Origin: an uncultured Gammaproteobacteria bacterium | GTDB lineage: Bacteria > Pseudomonadota > Gammaproteobacteria > UBA9214 | Assembly: GCA_905480305.1 (NCBI GenBank) | Contig: CAJQPV010000056.1 | Coordinates: 1-10,063 of the forward strand | DNA length: 10,063 nucleotides | Direction: 5' to 3' | Shown here: in pieces, positions 1 through 6,898 of the stretch | Position numbering within the stretch: position 1 is the stretch's first letter | How the letters are laid out: each line of letters starts with the position of its first letter | The notes under the pieces: generated by a model | Told to the model about the DNA's origin: nothing | The model's database searches: none | Seen by the model: only the letters and a program-made list of their open reading frames with translations | Translations under genes and position numbers: made by a program

Positions 1-897
1 GAAGTACTGACTGGACTTTCGATTAAACCGGATGGTATTTACGTTGATGGAACCTTTGGTCGTGGTGGTCATGCAGGCGCAATTCTCGCAGTGCTTGGAC
101 CCGAGGGCAGATTGCTGGCGATGGACAGGGACCCGCAAGCCATTCACTCGGCGGAACAGCAATTCGGTGATGATCCGCGCTTCGAAATTGTACAGGGTGC
201 CTTCACCATGCTGAGCAACATGATTGCGCAGCGGCAGTTGCAGGGCAGGGTCAACGGCCTGTTGCTGGATCTTGGTGTTTCTTCCCCGCAACTTGATGAT
301 GCCTCCCGCGGGTTCAGTTTTTCCGAAGACGGCCCGCTTGATATGCGCATGGATCCTGCTTCCGGTATCAGTGCTGCAAAGTGGCTGGAGACAGCGTCTG
401 AAAGTGAAATCAGCCGGGTGCTGAAGACCTATGGCGAGGAGCGCTTCTCGCGCCGCATTGCACGTTCCATTGTTGAAACACGTCATGAAACTCCATTGCA
501 GACAACGCGGCAACTTGCCGGGCTGGTTGCTGCGGCTGTACCGGTGCGTGAAAAGAACAAGCATCCCGCGACCAGAAGTTTTCAGGCAATAAGAATCTTC
601 ATCAACAGTGAGCTGGATGAAATTGCCGCGGTGCTTGACCAGGTGATTGAGGTGCTGGCTCCGCAGGGGCGACTGGCCGTGATCAGTTTTCATTCGCTGG
701 AAGACCGTATTGTGAAGCGCTTTATTCGTGATGAGTATCGCGGCGAGCAGGCCCCGCTGGAGTTTCCGCTGGCGGGTATGGATTATGTGCCGCGCCTGAA
801 ACCGGTTGGCAAGGCGATTCGTGCCAGCGAGGCGGAGCTGAATGTCAACCCGCGTGCGCGCAGCGCCGTGTTGCGGGTAGCGGAGCGTTTGCAATGA
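1..897 (+). CDS. rsmH: 16S rRNA m4C1402 methyltransferase RsmH (MraW), 5'-truncated by window edge
   Basis: S-adenosylmethionine-dependent enzyme that N4-methylates C1402 of 16S rRNA in the decoding centre. The reading frame is open from base 1, so the start lies outside the window. 298 residues are visible, and by comparison with the remembered E. coli protein (313 residues) about 13 N-terminal codons are missing. Family signatures seen in order: the SAM-binding [11 protein letters not shown] loop (bases 49–81), [64 protein letters not shown] and a C-terminal [14 protein letters not shown]. Together these leave no doubt about the family. It ends TGA at 895–897, overlapping the ftsL start by 4 bases. 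It is normally the second gene of the dcw cluster, after mraZ, which would lie just upstream of the window. No defects are visible. Confidence 0.97.
   Translation, partial: EVLTGLSIKPDGIYVDGTFGRGGHAGAILAVLGPEGRLLAMDRDPQAIHSAEQQFGDDPRFEIVQGAFTMLSNMIAQRQLQGRVNGLLLDLGVSSPQLDDASRGFSFSEDGPLDMRMDPASGISAAKWLETASESEISRVLKTYGEERFSRRIARSIVETRHETPLQTTRQLAGLVAAAVPVREKNKHPATRSFQAIRIFINSELDEIAAVLDQVIEVLAPQGRLAVISFHSLEDRIVKRFIRDEYRGEQAPLEFPLAGMDYVPRLKPVGKAIRASEAELNVNPRARSAVLRVAERLQ
882..885 (+). promoter_or_regulatory. Ribosome binding site of ftsL
   Basis: GGAG lies inside the rsmH coding end, with 8 bases between it and the ATG at 894. The spacing is good and supports 894 as the ftsL start. No in-frame ATG is seen in the roughly 60 bases upstream that I checked. 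Confidence 0.6.
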
Positions 898-1163
898 GTG
901 CGCGGCCGTTCAACCTGCTGGTGATGTTGTTGCTGGTAGTGGTCACTGCCATAGCTGTCGTCTACTCGAAGCATTCAGGGCGTGAACTGTTTATTGAGTT
1001 GCAGGCGCTCGCCTATGAGCGCGACGCCATGGATGTCGAATGGGGCCAGTTGCAACTGGAGCAAAGCACCTTGACGACACAGGGGCAGGTCGAGCGTGAT
1101 GCACGCGACAAGCTTGGCATGGTGAACCTGGCCGCCGATAACATGGTGATAGTAAAACCATGA
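894..1163 (+). CDS. ftsL: Cell division protein FtsL
   Basis: Small bitopic inner-membrane protein of the divisome. In known systems it pairs with FtsB and FtsQ and takes part in activating FtsW–FtsI. The 89-residue product has only about 5 residues before a single hydrophobic segment (about 6–24). A periplasmic heptad-like region follows (about 28–65), with Leu/Ala spacing as in a coiled coil. The C-terminal part, with [19 protein letters not shown], matches the ending usual for gammaproteobacterial FtsL. Identification rests on this architecture plus position between rsmH and ftsI, because the family is poorly conserved in sequence. The start overlaps the rsmH stop (ATGA) and the end overlaps the ftsI start (ATGA). 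It is shorter than E. coli FtsL (121 residues), mainly because the cytoplasmic tail is nearly absent. Confidence 0.93.
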   Translation: MSARPFNLLVMLLLVVVTAIAVVYSKHSGRELFIELQALAYERDAMDVEWGQLQLEQSTLTTQGQVERDARDKLGMVNLAADNMVIVKP

Positions 1164-2872
1164 AGCATGAAAGCAGCAACTTAAGCTACCGCGGTCGCCG
1201 CGCATTTATTTTCCTGTGTATGGGGCTTGCTGCGATCACGCTGGTCTGGCAGGCGGTTTGTCTGCAGGTGCTCGACAAGGAATTTCTGCTGTCGCAGGGT
1301 GAGGCGCGGCATTTGCGTGTGGTCAGCCTGCCGGCGCATCGTGGTGTGATAACGGACCGTAACGGTGAACCGCTGGCGGTCAGTACCCGGGTGGAATCGG
1401 TATGGATAAACCCGCAGGAGCTGGGTGGTGAGCAGCAACGTATCCCGGAACTGGCGAAATTGCTGTCACTGGACAGTGCAAAGGTGAAGCGCATGCTGGC
1501 GAGTCGCGCTGACCGCGAATTTGTTTACCTCAAGCGTCACGTCAGTCCGACGCTGGCGGAACAGGTGTCGGCGCTGAAAGTGCCGGGTGTTTATCTGCAG
1601 CGTGAGTACCGTCGTTATTATCCGGGCGGTGAGGTGTCGGCACAAATTGTCGGTTTTACCAACATCGATGATGTTGGCCAGGAAGGTCTGGAGCTGGCTT
1701 ATGAAGACTGGCTCGGTGGAGAGCCGGGTGCCAAGCGCGTCATCAAGGATGGCCGTCATCACATTATCGAGGACGTGGAAAGCATCCGTCGTTCGCATCC
1801 CGGCAAGGACCTCGCGCTCAGTATCGACCGGCGCATTCAGTACCTGGCGTATCGTGAGCTCAAGGCCGTCATGAAAGAACATAATGCGCGTGCTGCTTCG
1901 GCGGTGGTGCTGGATGTGAAGAGTGGTGAAGTGCTCGCCATGGTGAATCAGCCGTCGTTCAACCCGAATAACCGGCAACAGCTGCGCAGCAGTGATATGC
2001 GCAACCGTGCGGCGACAGATGTGTTTGAGCCGGGTTCAACCATGAAACCCTTTATTGTTGCCGCGGCATTACAAGGCGGCCGTTTCCATCCGGAGACGCC
2101 GGTGAGTACTTCGCCGGGCTGGTTCCGCGTCGGTGTTAACACGGTGCGTGATGTGCATGACTACGGTCAGCTCGATGTGACCGGTGTGTTGCGCAAGTCC
2201 AGCAACGTCGGTATCTCGAAGATTGCGCTGACGCTGCCGGCGGAAGATATCTGGACCATGTTGAGCGACATCGGTTTCGGAGCACAGACCTACAGTGGTT
2301 TTCCGGGCGAGGCTACCGGCCTGCTGAGCCATCACGGTGGCTGGAACCAGATTGAGACCGCAACGCTTGCCTATGGCTACGGTGTTTCCGTAACAGCGCT
2401 GCAGCTGGTACAGGCCTATGCGGTGCTGGCTGCCGATGGCATCAAGCGTTCAGTGACTTTCCTGAAAGAGGGTGACGTGTCTGAAGAGCGTCGGGTAATG
2501 CAGGCGGACATTGCGCAGCAGGTGCTCGCCATGCTGGAAGAGGCGGTCGGGCCCAATGGCACGGCACCGCAGGCGCGCATTGCCGGTTACCGCGTTGCCG
2601 GTAAAACCGGTACCGTCAAGAAATCAGAATCCGGTGGTTATTCAAGCAACAAGTACCTCGCTGTATTCGCCGGTATGGCACCAGCCAGTGATCCACGCTT
2701 TGCGATGGTGGTGATGGTTGATGAACCGCGTAATGGCAAGTACTACGGTGGCCAGGTTGCGGCACCGGTATTTTCGAAAGTTATGTCGGGTGCACTGCGC
2801 CTGATGGCAATTCCGCCTGATGATCTGCCGCTGTTGCAGACCCGACACAGTAACGGGGAGGAGCCTGCATGA
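1160..2872 (+). CDS. ftsI: Peptidoglycan D,D-transpeptidase FtsI (PBP3)
   Basis: Class B penicillin-binding protein that crosslinks septal peptidoglycan and is a target of beta-lactams. The 570 residues (E. coli 588) show a short cytoplasmic N-terminus, a signal-anchor helix (about 15–38) and a pedestal/dimerisation domain that starts with RGVITDRNGEPLAVS (about 61–75). The transpeptidase domain covers roughly 250–550. Its three active-site motifs are all intact: S293-T-M-K (catalytic Ser293, in FEPGSTMKPF), S347-S-N and K482-T-G. ATG 1160 overlaps the ftsL stop by 4 bases. The ribosome site ahead of it (GGTGA, 1145–1149) is weak, so translation is probably coupled to ftsL. The strong Shine-Dalgarno for murE lies in its last codons. 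Its partner glycosyltransferase FtsW is encoded further down the same cluster. Confidence 0.97.
   Translation: MKHESSNLSYRGRRAFIFLCMGLAAITLVWQAVCLQVLDKEFLLSQGEARHLRVVSLPAHRGVITDRNGEPLAVSTRVESVWINPQELGGEQQRIPELAKLLSLDSAKVKRMLASRADREFVYLKRHVSPTLAEQVSALKVPGVYLQREYRRYYPGGEVSAQIVGFTNIDDVGQEGLELAYEDWLGGEPGAKRVIKDGRHHIIEDVESIRRSHPGKDLALSIDRRIQYLAYRELKAVMKEHNARAASAVVLDVKSGEVLAMVNQPSFNPNNRQQLRSSDMRNRAATDVFEPGSTMKPFIVAAALQGGRFHPETPVSTSPGWFRVGVNTVRDVHDYGQLDVTGVLRKSSNVGISKIALTLPAEDIWTMLSDIGFGAQTYSGFPGEATGLLSHHGGWNQIETATLAYGYGVSVTALQLVQAYAVLAADGIKRSVTFLKEGDVSEERRVMQADIAQQVLAMLEEAVGPNGTAPQARIAGYRVAGKTGTVKKSESGGYSSNKYLAVFAGMAPASDPRFAMVVMVDEPRNGKYYGGQVAAPVFSKVMSGALRLMAIPPDDLPLLQTRHSNGEEPA
2855..2863 (+). promoter_or_regulatory. 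Strong ribosome binding site of murE
   Basis: GGGGAGGAG sits in the last codons of ftsI and is the strongest Shine-Dalgarno sequence I see in the window. It lies 5 bases before ATG 2869 and 8 bases before the next in-frame ATG at 2872. The 8-base spacing is the more usual, so either ATG could be the main start. Confidence 0.7.
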
Positions 2873-4404
2873 TGACTGCAGAGTTGTTGACGGCAGAACA
2901 TACCTTGTCGCGCTTGCTGCAAGGACTCAATGAGGTAACCGTACCCCGTGATGTTGTGGTCTCCGGGGTGGCGCTTGACAGCCGCAAGGTGCAGGCCGGC
3001 GATTTGTTCCTGGCGGTTGCCGGCACGCAGGTGCACGGACTGGAGCATGCACGACAGGCGATTGCGCTGGGTGCAGCGGCTGTTGCCTGGGAGCCGGTGA
3101 GTGAAAATACCAGCCTCGCAGAAGCAGCAGCATTGTTGCCGGTGCCGGTGGTTGCCGTGCCCGACCTGGGGCATTTGGTAGGCCTGATTGCGGATCGCTT
3201 TTACGGTCATCCGTCGCGCGGCATGTTCATGATTGGTGTTACCGGCACGGACGGCAAGACCTCCTGCTGTCATTTTATCGCGCAGGCGCTTAACAGTGCT
3301 GATCGTCGCTGCGGCGTCATCGGTACGCTGGGATATGGTCTTTACGGCGAGTTGTCAGCGGGTACTCATACCACGCCGGATGCGTTGACCATGCAGCAGG
3401 CCCTGTCGTCGATGCAGCAAAAGGGTGCCCGCTGTGTTGTTTCAGAAGTTTCCTCACACGCCATGGACCAGGGACGGGTTGGTGGTGTGACTTTTGATTT
3501 GGCAGTACTGACAAACCTGACGCGTGATCATCTCGATTATCACGGCAATATGGAAGCGTATGCCGACGCCAAGCGCAAGCTGTTTAACAGCGAAGGGCTG
3601 CGTTACGCCGTTATCAATGCCGATGACCGCTTTGGCGCTGCCTTGCTGGATGCGATACCGCCGGGTGTGGCGCCGGTTGCCTATCGACTGGAAGGCGAAC
3701 CGTTCCGTACGCGCTTCCCGGCGCAGTGGGTGATCGGACACAACCTGCAGTTTGATGGCGATGGTCTGCGTATGGATGTGATGACGCCCTGGGGCAGCGG
3801 CACGCTGCAATGTGGACTACTCGGACGTTTCAATGCCAGCAACCTGCTGGCTACACTCGCCAGTCTGTGTGTTTCCGGCCTGCCGTTTGCGGAAGCCATG
3901 CGGCGTCTTGCCGCTACCCGCACCGTGCCGGGACGTATGGAGCGTTTTGATATGGGTGAGGGCAAGCCGCTGGTGGTGGTGGACTACGCGCATACACCCG
4001 GTGCACTCGAAGCAGCGCTGCAGTCTCTGCGTGCACACTGCAGCGGCAGTTTGTGGTGTGTATTCGGTGCCGGTGGAGACCGCGACCACGGCAAGCGTTC
4101 ACTGATGGGTGCGGTTGCAGAACGTTTCGCCGACCAGGTGGTGCTGACGGATGACAATCCACGCACCGAAGATGCGCAAAAGATTATCGGGGATATCTGC
4201 TCGGGACTGAAGCAACCGGGTAGCGTACACATTGAGCATGATCGTGGTGCCGCTATCGCCCGCGCAGTACAGCAGGCCGGGGCAAACGATATTGTGCTGA
4301 TTGCCGGCAAGGGTCATGAAACGGTGCAGTTGCTGGGTACCAAGTCTGTGACGTTCAGTGACCGGGAACGTGTTATGGCGATTGCGCGGGAATGGACTGC
4401 ATGA
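2869..4404 (+). CDS. murE: UDP-MurNAc-L-Ala-D-Glu:meso-diaminopimelate ligase MurE
   Basis: Cytoplasmic ATP-dependent ligase adding the third residue of the peptidoglycan stem peptide. Its 511 residues (E. coli 495) have the three-domain Mur ligase layout. The N-terminal UDP-binding domain includes GVALDSRKVQAGDLF. The ATP domain has P-loop T125-GTDGK130-T, THTTPDAL (about 166–173), SEVSSHAMDQGRV (about 192–203) and DYHGNMEAYADAK, with Lys235 at the position of the carbamylated lysine. The C-terminal domain has ERFDMGEGKPLVVVDYAHTP, FGAGGDRDHGKR, DNPR (429–432) and GKGHE. DNPR is the motif family knowledge links to meso-DAP rather than lysine. The P-loop has Asp where GTNGKT is more common. 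The start is ATG 2869 (overlapping the ftsI stop, ATGATGA) or ATG 2872, which would drop one Met. Confidence 0.96.
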   Translation: MMTAELLTAEHTLSRLLQGLNEVTVPRDVVVSGVALDSRKVQAGDLFLAVAGTQVHGLEHARQAIALGAAAVAWEPVSENTSLAEAAALLPVPVVAVPDLGHLVGLIADRFYGHPSRGMFMIGVTGTDGKTSCCHFIAQALNSADRRCGVIGTLGYGLYGELSAGTHTTPDALTMQQALSSMQQKGARCVVSEVSSHAMDQGRVGGVTFDLAVLTNLTRDHLDYHGNMEAYADAKRKLFNSEGLRYAVINADDRFGAALLDAIPPGVAPVAYRLEGEPFRTRFPAQWVIGHNLQFDGDGLRMDVMTPWGSGTLQCGLLGRFNASNLLATLASLCVSGLPFAEAMRRLAATRTVPGRMERFDMGEGKPLVVVDYAHTPGALEAALQSLRAHCSGSLWCVFGAGGDRDHGKRSLMGAVAERFADQVVLTDDNPRTEDAQKIIGDICSGLKQPGSVHIEHDRGAAIARAVQQAGANDIVLIAGKGHETVQLLGTKSVTFSDRERVMAIAREWTA

Positions 4405-4408
4405 TGAC
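4397..4408 (+). repeat. Junction motif CTGCATGATGAC, second copy (first at 2865–2876)
   Basis: The identical 12-mer spans the ftsI/murE junction (2865–2876) and the murE/murF junction (4397–4408). The shorter core CTGCATGA also spans the ftsW/murG junction (9467–9474). In all three the upstream gene ends in a GCA codon followed by TGA, and the downstream ATG lies inside the overlap. Confidence 0.6.
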
Positions 4409-5759
4409 GATGCAACTGTCAGAAGCGGCACGGGTGCTGGCCGGGAGTTTCACCGGATCTGATAACAAGTTTACCGGTGTCAGCACCGACACGCGCCAGT
4501 TGCAGCCCGGTGCGCTGTTTTTTGCGTTGCAGGGCCCCAACTTCGATGGTCATGGTTTTATCGAGACGGCACGTGAGCAGGGTGCGGTTGCCGCGGCGGT
4601 CGCGCATCCTTGCGAATCGGCGCTGCCGCAGATCGAGGTGGCTGATACGCGTCTGGCGCTGGGTAGTTTGAGTGCACACTGGCGGCAACAGTTCACACTG
4701 CCGGTGGTTGGTATTACCGGCAGCAACGGCAAGACCACGGTGCGTGCCATGACCGCGGCAATTCTTTCACAGTGCGGTGACACCCTGGCAACACAGGGTA
4801 ATTTAAACAACGATATCGGTTTGCCGCTGACGCTGGCCCGCCTTGGTGCGGATGACCGTTTTGCAGTTCTTGAGATGGGTGCCAACCATCCCGGTGAGAT
4901 TGATTACCTTGCGGGTCTGGCGCAGCCAACCATTGCCATTGTGACCAATGCCGGGCCTGCACACCTCGAAGGCTTCGGTGACCTGCAGGGCGTTGCCAGG
5001 GCCAAGGGCGAATTGTTTGCACGGCTGGGCAAGGATGGCGTGGCCGTCATTAATGCAGATGACACCTTTGCGCCGTTATGGCGCGAGTTGGCAGCACACT
5101 GCCGAATTGTGGAGTTTGGCCTGCAGGGAGCAGATGTCACGGCGGACTGGCAGGGTGATGCCAGCGGCAGTGATGTGCAGTTGCAGGCTGCCGCTGGCAG
5201 CATTGAGTTTCGCCTGGCTTTGCCAGGTCGTCACAACGTCATGAATGCACTGGCAGCCAGTGCGGCGGCGCTGGCCGCAGGTGCCGGTCTGGATGCAGTG
5301 AAGGCAGGTCTGGAAACCCTGTCACAGGTCGCCGGTCGCTTCAATGTGCATTCCCTGCCGGGTGACATCACGCTGATTGATGATACCTATAACGCCAATC
5401 CGGAATCACTGCAGGTTGCGCTGGATGTGCTGGCGCTGGCACAGGGTGACTCGTGGCTGGTGCTCGGTGATATGGGTGAGCTCGGTGCCGATGCGGCTGC
5501 ATTGCACAGTGCTGCCGGTCGCAATGCGCGCGAGGCTGGCGTGAGTCGTCTGTATGGGCTGGGTGAGTTGGCACAGCAGGCGGTGAAGGCCTTTGGCGGG
5601 CCGGGTGGTGCTTACGCAACAATGGACGAATTGCTGGCTGTCTTGCAGCAGGAACTGAACGGTCCGCTGCATATACTGGTGAAGGGATCACGGCGCATGC
5701 GCATGGAACGTGTCGTTGCTGCGCTGGGTGCGCAACCGAAAGCAGGAGAAATTCACTGA
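4401..5759 (+). CDS. murF: UDP-MurNAc-tripeptide:D-alanyl-D-alanine ligase MurF
   Basis: Cytoplasmic ligase that adds the D-Ala-D-Ala dipeptide and completes the UDP-MurNAc-pentapeptide. Counting from 4401 the protein has 452 residues, equal to my recollection of E. coli MurF. Seen in order: [20 protein letters not shown] (about 26–45), NFDGHGFI, P-loop T106-GSNGK111-[43 protein letters not shown], then the MurF-typical [10 protein letters not shown] beginning at Asp327, and LGDMGELG. Several ATGs could start it: 4392, 4401, 4404 and 4410. I chose 4401 because it repeats the ATGATGA arrangement at the murE start and gives the usual 4-base overlap. No clear Shine-Dalgarno precedes any of them, so coupling to murE translation is likely. 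It ends one base before mraY. Confidence 0.95.
   Translation: MMTMQLSEAARVLAGSFTGSDNKFTGVSTDTRQLQPGALFFALQGPNFDGHGFIETAREQGAVAAAVAHPCESALPQIEVADTRLALGSLSAHWRQQFTLPVVGITGSNGKTTVRAMTAAILSQCGDTLATQGNLNNDIGLPLTLARLGADDRFAVLEMGANHPGEIDYLAGLAQPTIAIVTNAGPAHLEGFGDLQGVARAKGELFARLGKDGVAVINADDTFAPLWRELAAHCRIVEFGLQGADVTADWQGDASGSDVQLQAAAGSIEFRLALPGRHNVMNALAASAAALAAGAGLDAVKAGLETLSQVAGRFNVHSLPGDITLIDDTYNANPESLQVALDVLALAQGDSWLVLGDMGELGADAAALHSAAGRNAREAGVSRLYGLGELAQQAVKAFGGPGGAYATMDELLAVLQQELNGPLHILVKGSRRMRMERVVAALGAQPKAGEIH
5744..5748 (+). promoter_or_regulatory. Ribosome binding site of mraY
   Basis: AGGAG in the last codons of murF lies 12 bases before the ATG at 5761. The spacing is slightly long, but the site points to 5761 rather than the upstream in-frame ATG at 5710, which would add 17 unlikely residues to MraY. 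Confidence 0.55.
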
Positions 5760-5760
5760 C

Positions 5761-6843
5761 ATGTTACTTTATCTGGCCGAATACCTGAGTCAGTTCCACA
5801 GCGGTTTTAACGTCGTCCAGTACCTGACGTTGCGCGCGATTCTTGGTGTACTGACGGCGCTGGTGATTTCCTTTGTGGTCGGCCCGGAAATGATACGTCG
5901 CCTGGGCCGCTACCAGATCGGCCAGCGCGTGCGGGATGACGGCCCGCAAACCCATCTCGTAAAAGCGGGTACGCCAACCATGGGTGGGGCGCTGATACTG
6001 GTCGCCGTGGCTATTTCGACACTGCTATGGGCGGACCTGGGTAATCGTTATGTGTGGGTGATGCTGGTGACGACGACCTTGTTCGGCGCCATCGGCTGGG
6101 TCGACGATTACAAGAAGCTGGTGCTCAAGAATTCGGATGGCCTGTCGGCACGCAGCAAGATTTTCTGGCAGTCGCTGGTTGCCCTGAGCGTGTCGATTTT
6201 TCTTTATCTGACGTCAACCACGCCTGCAGAGACCGCATTGATTGTGCCGTTCTTCAAGGACATTGCCGTTGATCTGGGCTGGATGTACGTGGTGCTGGCG
6301 TATTTTGTCATTGTTGGATCCAGTAATGCCGTCAACCTGACGGATGGCCTTGATGGTCTTGCCATTCTGCCGACGGTGCTGATTGCCGGTGCGCTGGCGG
6401 TATTTGCCTATACCACCGGTAATGTGAAGTTCTCCGTGTACCTCGGTATTCCCTACATCCGGGATGCCTCTGAAGTGGTTGTGTTTTGCGGAGCACTGGT
6501 CGGTGCCGGTCTGGGTTTCCTGTGGTTTAACGCCTACCCCGCCATGGTGTTCATGGGTGATGTTGGTGCGCTGGCGCTGGGTGCAGCGCTGGGTATCGTT
6601 GCCGTGCTGGTAAGGCAGGAGCTGGTTTTCATGGTAATGGGTGGTGTGTTTGTGATGGAGACCGTGTCGGTCATCCTGCAGGTGGCCTCCTACAAGCTGA
6701 CCGGGCGACGAATTTTTCACATGGCGCCGTTGCATCATCACTTTGAACTGAAAGGATGGCCGGAACCGCGCGTCATTGTGCGTTTCTGGATTATTACCGT
6801 GATTCTGGTGCTGGTGGGTCTGGCGACCCTGAAGATTCGCTAG
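5761..6843 (+). CDS. mraY: Phospho-N-acetylmuramoyl-pentapeptide transferase MraY
   Basis: Polytopic inner-membrane enzyme that transfers phospho-MurNAc-pentapeptide from UDP to undecaprenyl phosphate, making lipid I. From ATG 5761 it has 360 residues, the same as E. coli MraY, and the beginning [18 protein letters not shown] matches the family N-terminus. The frame also opens at 5710, but that would add 17 charged residues from the murF overlap, so I reject that start. Motifs: [12 protein letters not shown] (about 69–80), VDDYKK with D115 and D116, [10 protein letters not shown] (192–201), [11 protein letters not shown] with D267, and [16 protein letters not shown] with the histidine triplet at 325–327. 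About ten hydrophobic segments alternate with these loops. One base separates it from murF. It is followed by the only real intergenic gap in the window. Confidence 0.97.
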   Translation: MLLYLAEYLSQFHSGFNVVQYLTLRAILGVLTALVISFVVGPEMIRRLGRYQIGQRVRDDGPQTHLVKAGTPTMGGALILVAVAISTLLWADLGNRYVWVMLVTTTLFGAIGWVDDYKKLVLKNSDGLSARSKIFWQSLVALSVSIFLYLTSTTPAETALIVPFFKDIAVDLGWMYVVLAYFVIVGSSNAVNLTDGLDGLAILPTVLIAGALAVFAYTTGNVKFSVYLGIPYIRDASEVVVFCGALVGAGLGFLWFNAYPAMVFMGDVGALALGAALGIVAVLVRQELVFMVMGGVFVMETVSVILQVASYKLTGRRIFHMAPLHHHFELKGWPEPRVIVRFWIITVILVLVGLATLKIR

Positions 6844-6898
6844 TGCGAGACATGCGGATGTATTTAAACAAAACGGTTTTATTAACGAGCCTTGATTG
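6844..6898 (+). other. mraY–murD intergenic gap, AT-rich, with 15-codon mini-ORF
   Basis: This is the only gap of more than one base between genes in the window. Bases 6861–6885 contain only 4 G/C out of 25, in contrast to the GC-rich genes around them. AAAACGGTTTT (6870–6880) is a short inverted repeat with a one-base centre, too tight to form a terminator hairpin. A mini-ORF (6852–6899, MRMYLNKTVLLTSLD) has a TGA that overlaps ATG 6899 of murD. I see no good promoter: TATTAA at 6880 could be a poor -10, but nothing like a -35 is correctly spaced. Whether the mini-ORF is translated is unknown. Confidence 0.5.
6883..6889 (+). promoter_or_regulatory. Possible ribosome binding site of murD
   Basis: TAACGAG partly matches TAAGGAG (one mismatch in seven) and lies 9 bases before ATG 6899. 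It favours 6899 over the internal ATG at 6920, in front of which I see no purine-rich site. The evidence is weak. Confidence 0.35.

Noticed and set aside
1466..1978. Antisense open frame of 170 codons opposite ftsI
   Set aside because: The sense strand clearly codes for the pedestal and early transpeptidase region of FtsI, so the reverse frame is a by-product.
5710..5760. Longer MraY starting at ATG 5710
   Set aside because: It would add 17 charged residues within the murF coding end. ATG 5761 gives the family length of 360 residues with matching catalytic residue numbering and has a ribosome site.
6870..6880. AAAACGGTTTT as a rho-independent terminator after mraY
   Set aside because: The inverted repeat is only 5 bases per arm with a one-base centre and A/T-rich arms, so no stable RNA hairpin is possible. 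The downstream genes also need continued transcription.
6861..6885. Promoter for murD in the AT-rich gap
   Set aside because: TATTTA and TATTAA are weak -10 matches and nothing resembling TTGACA lies at the right distance from either. AT-richness alone is not enough.
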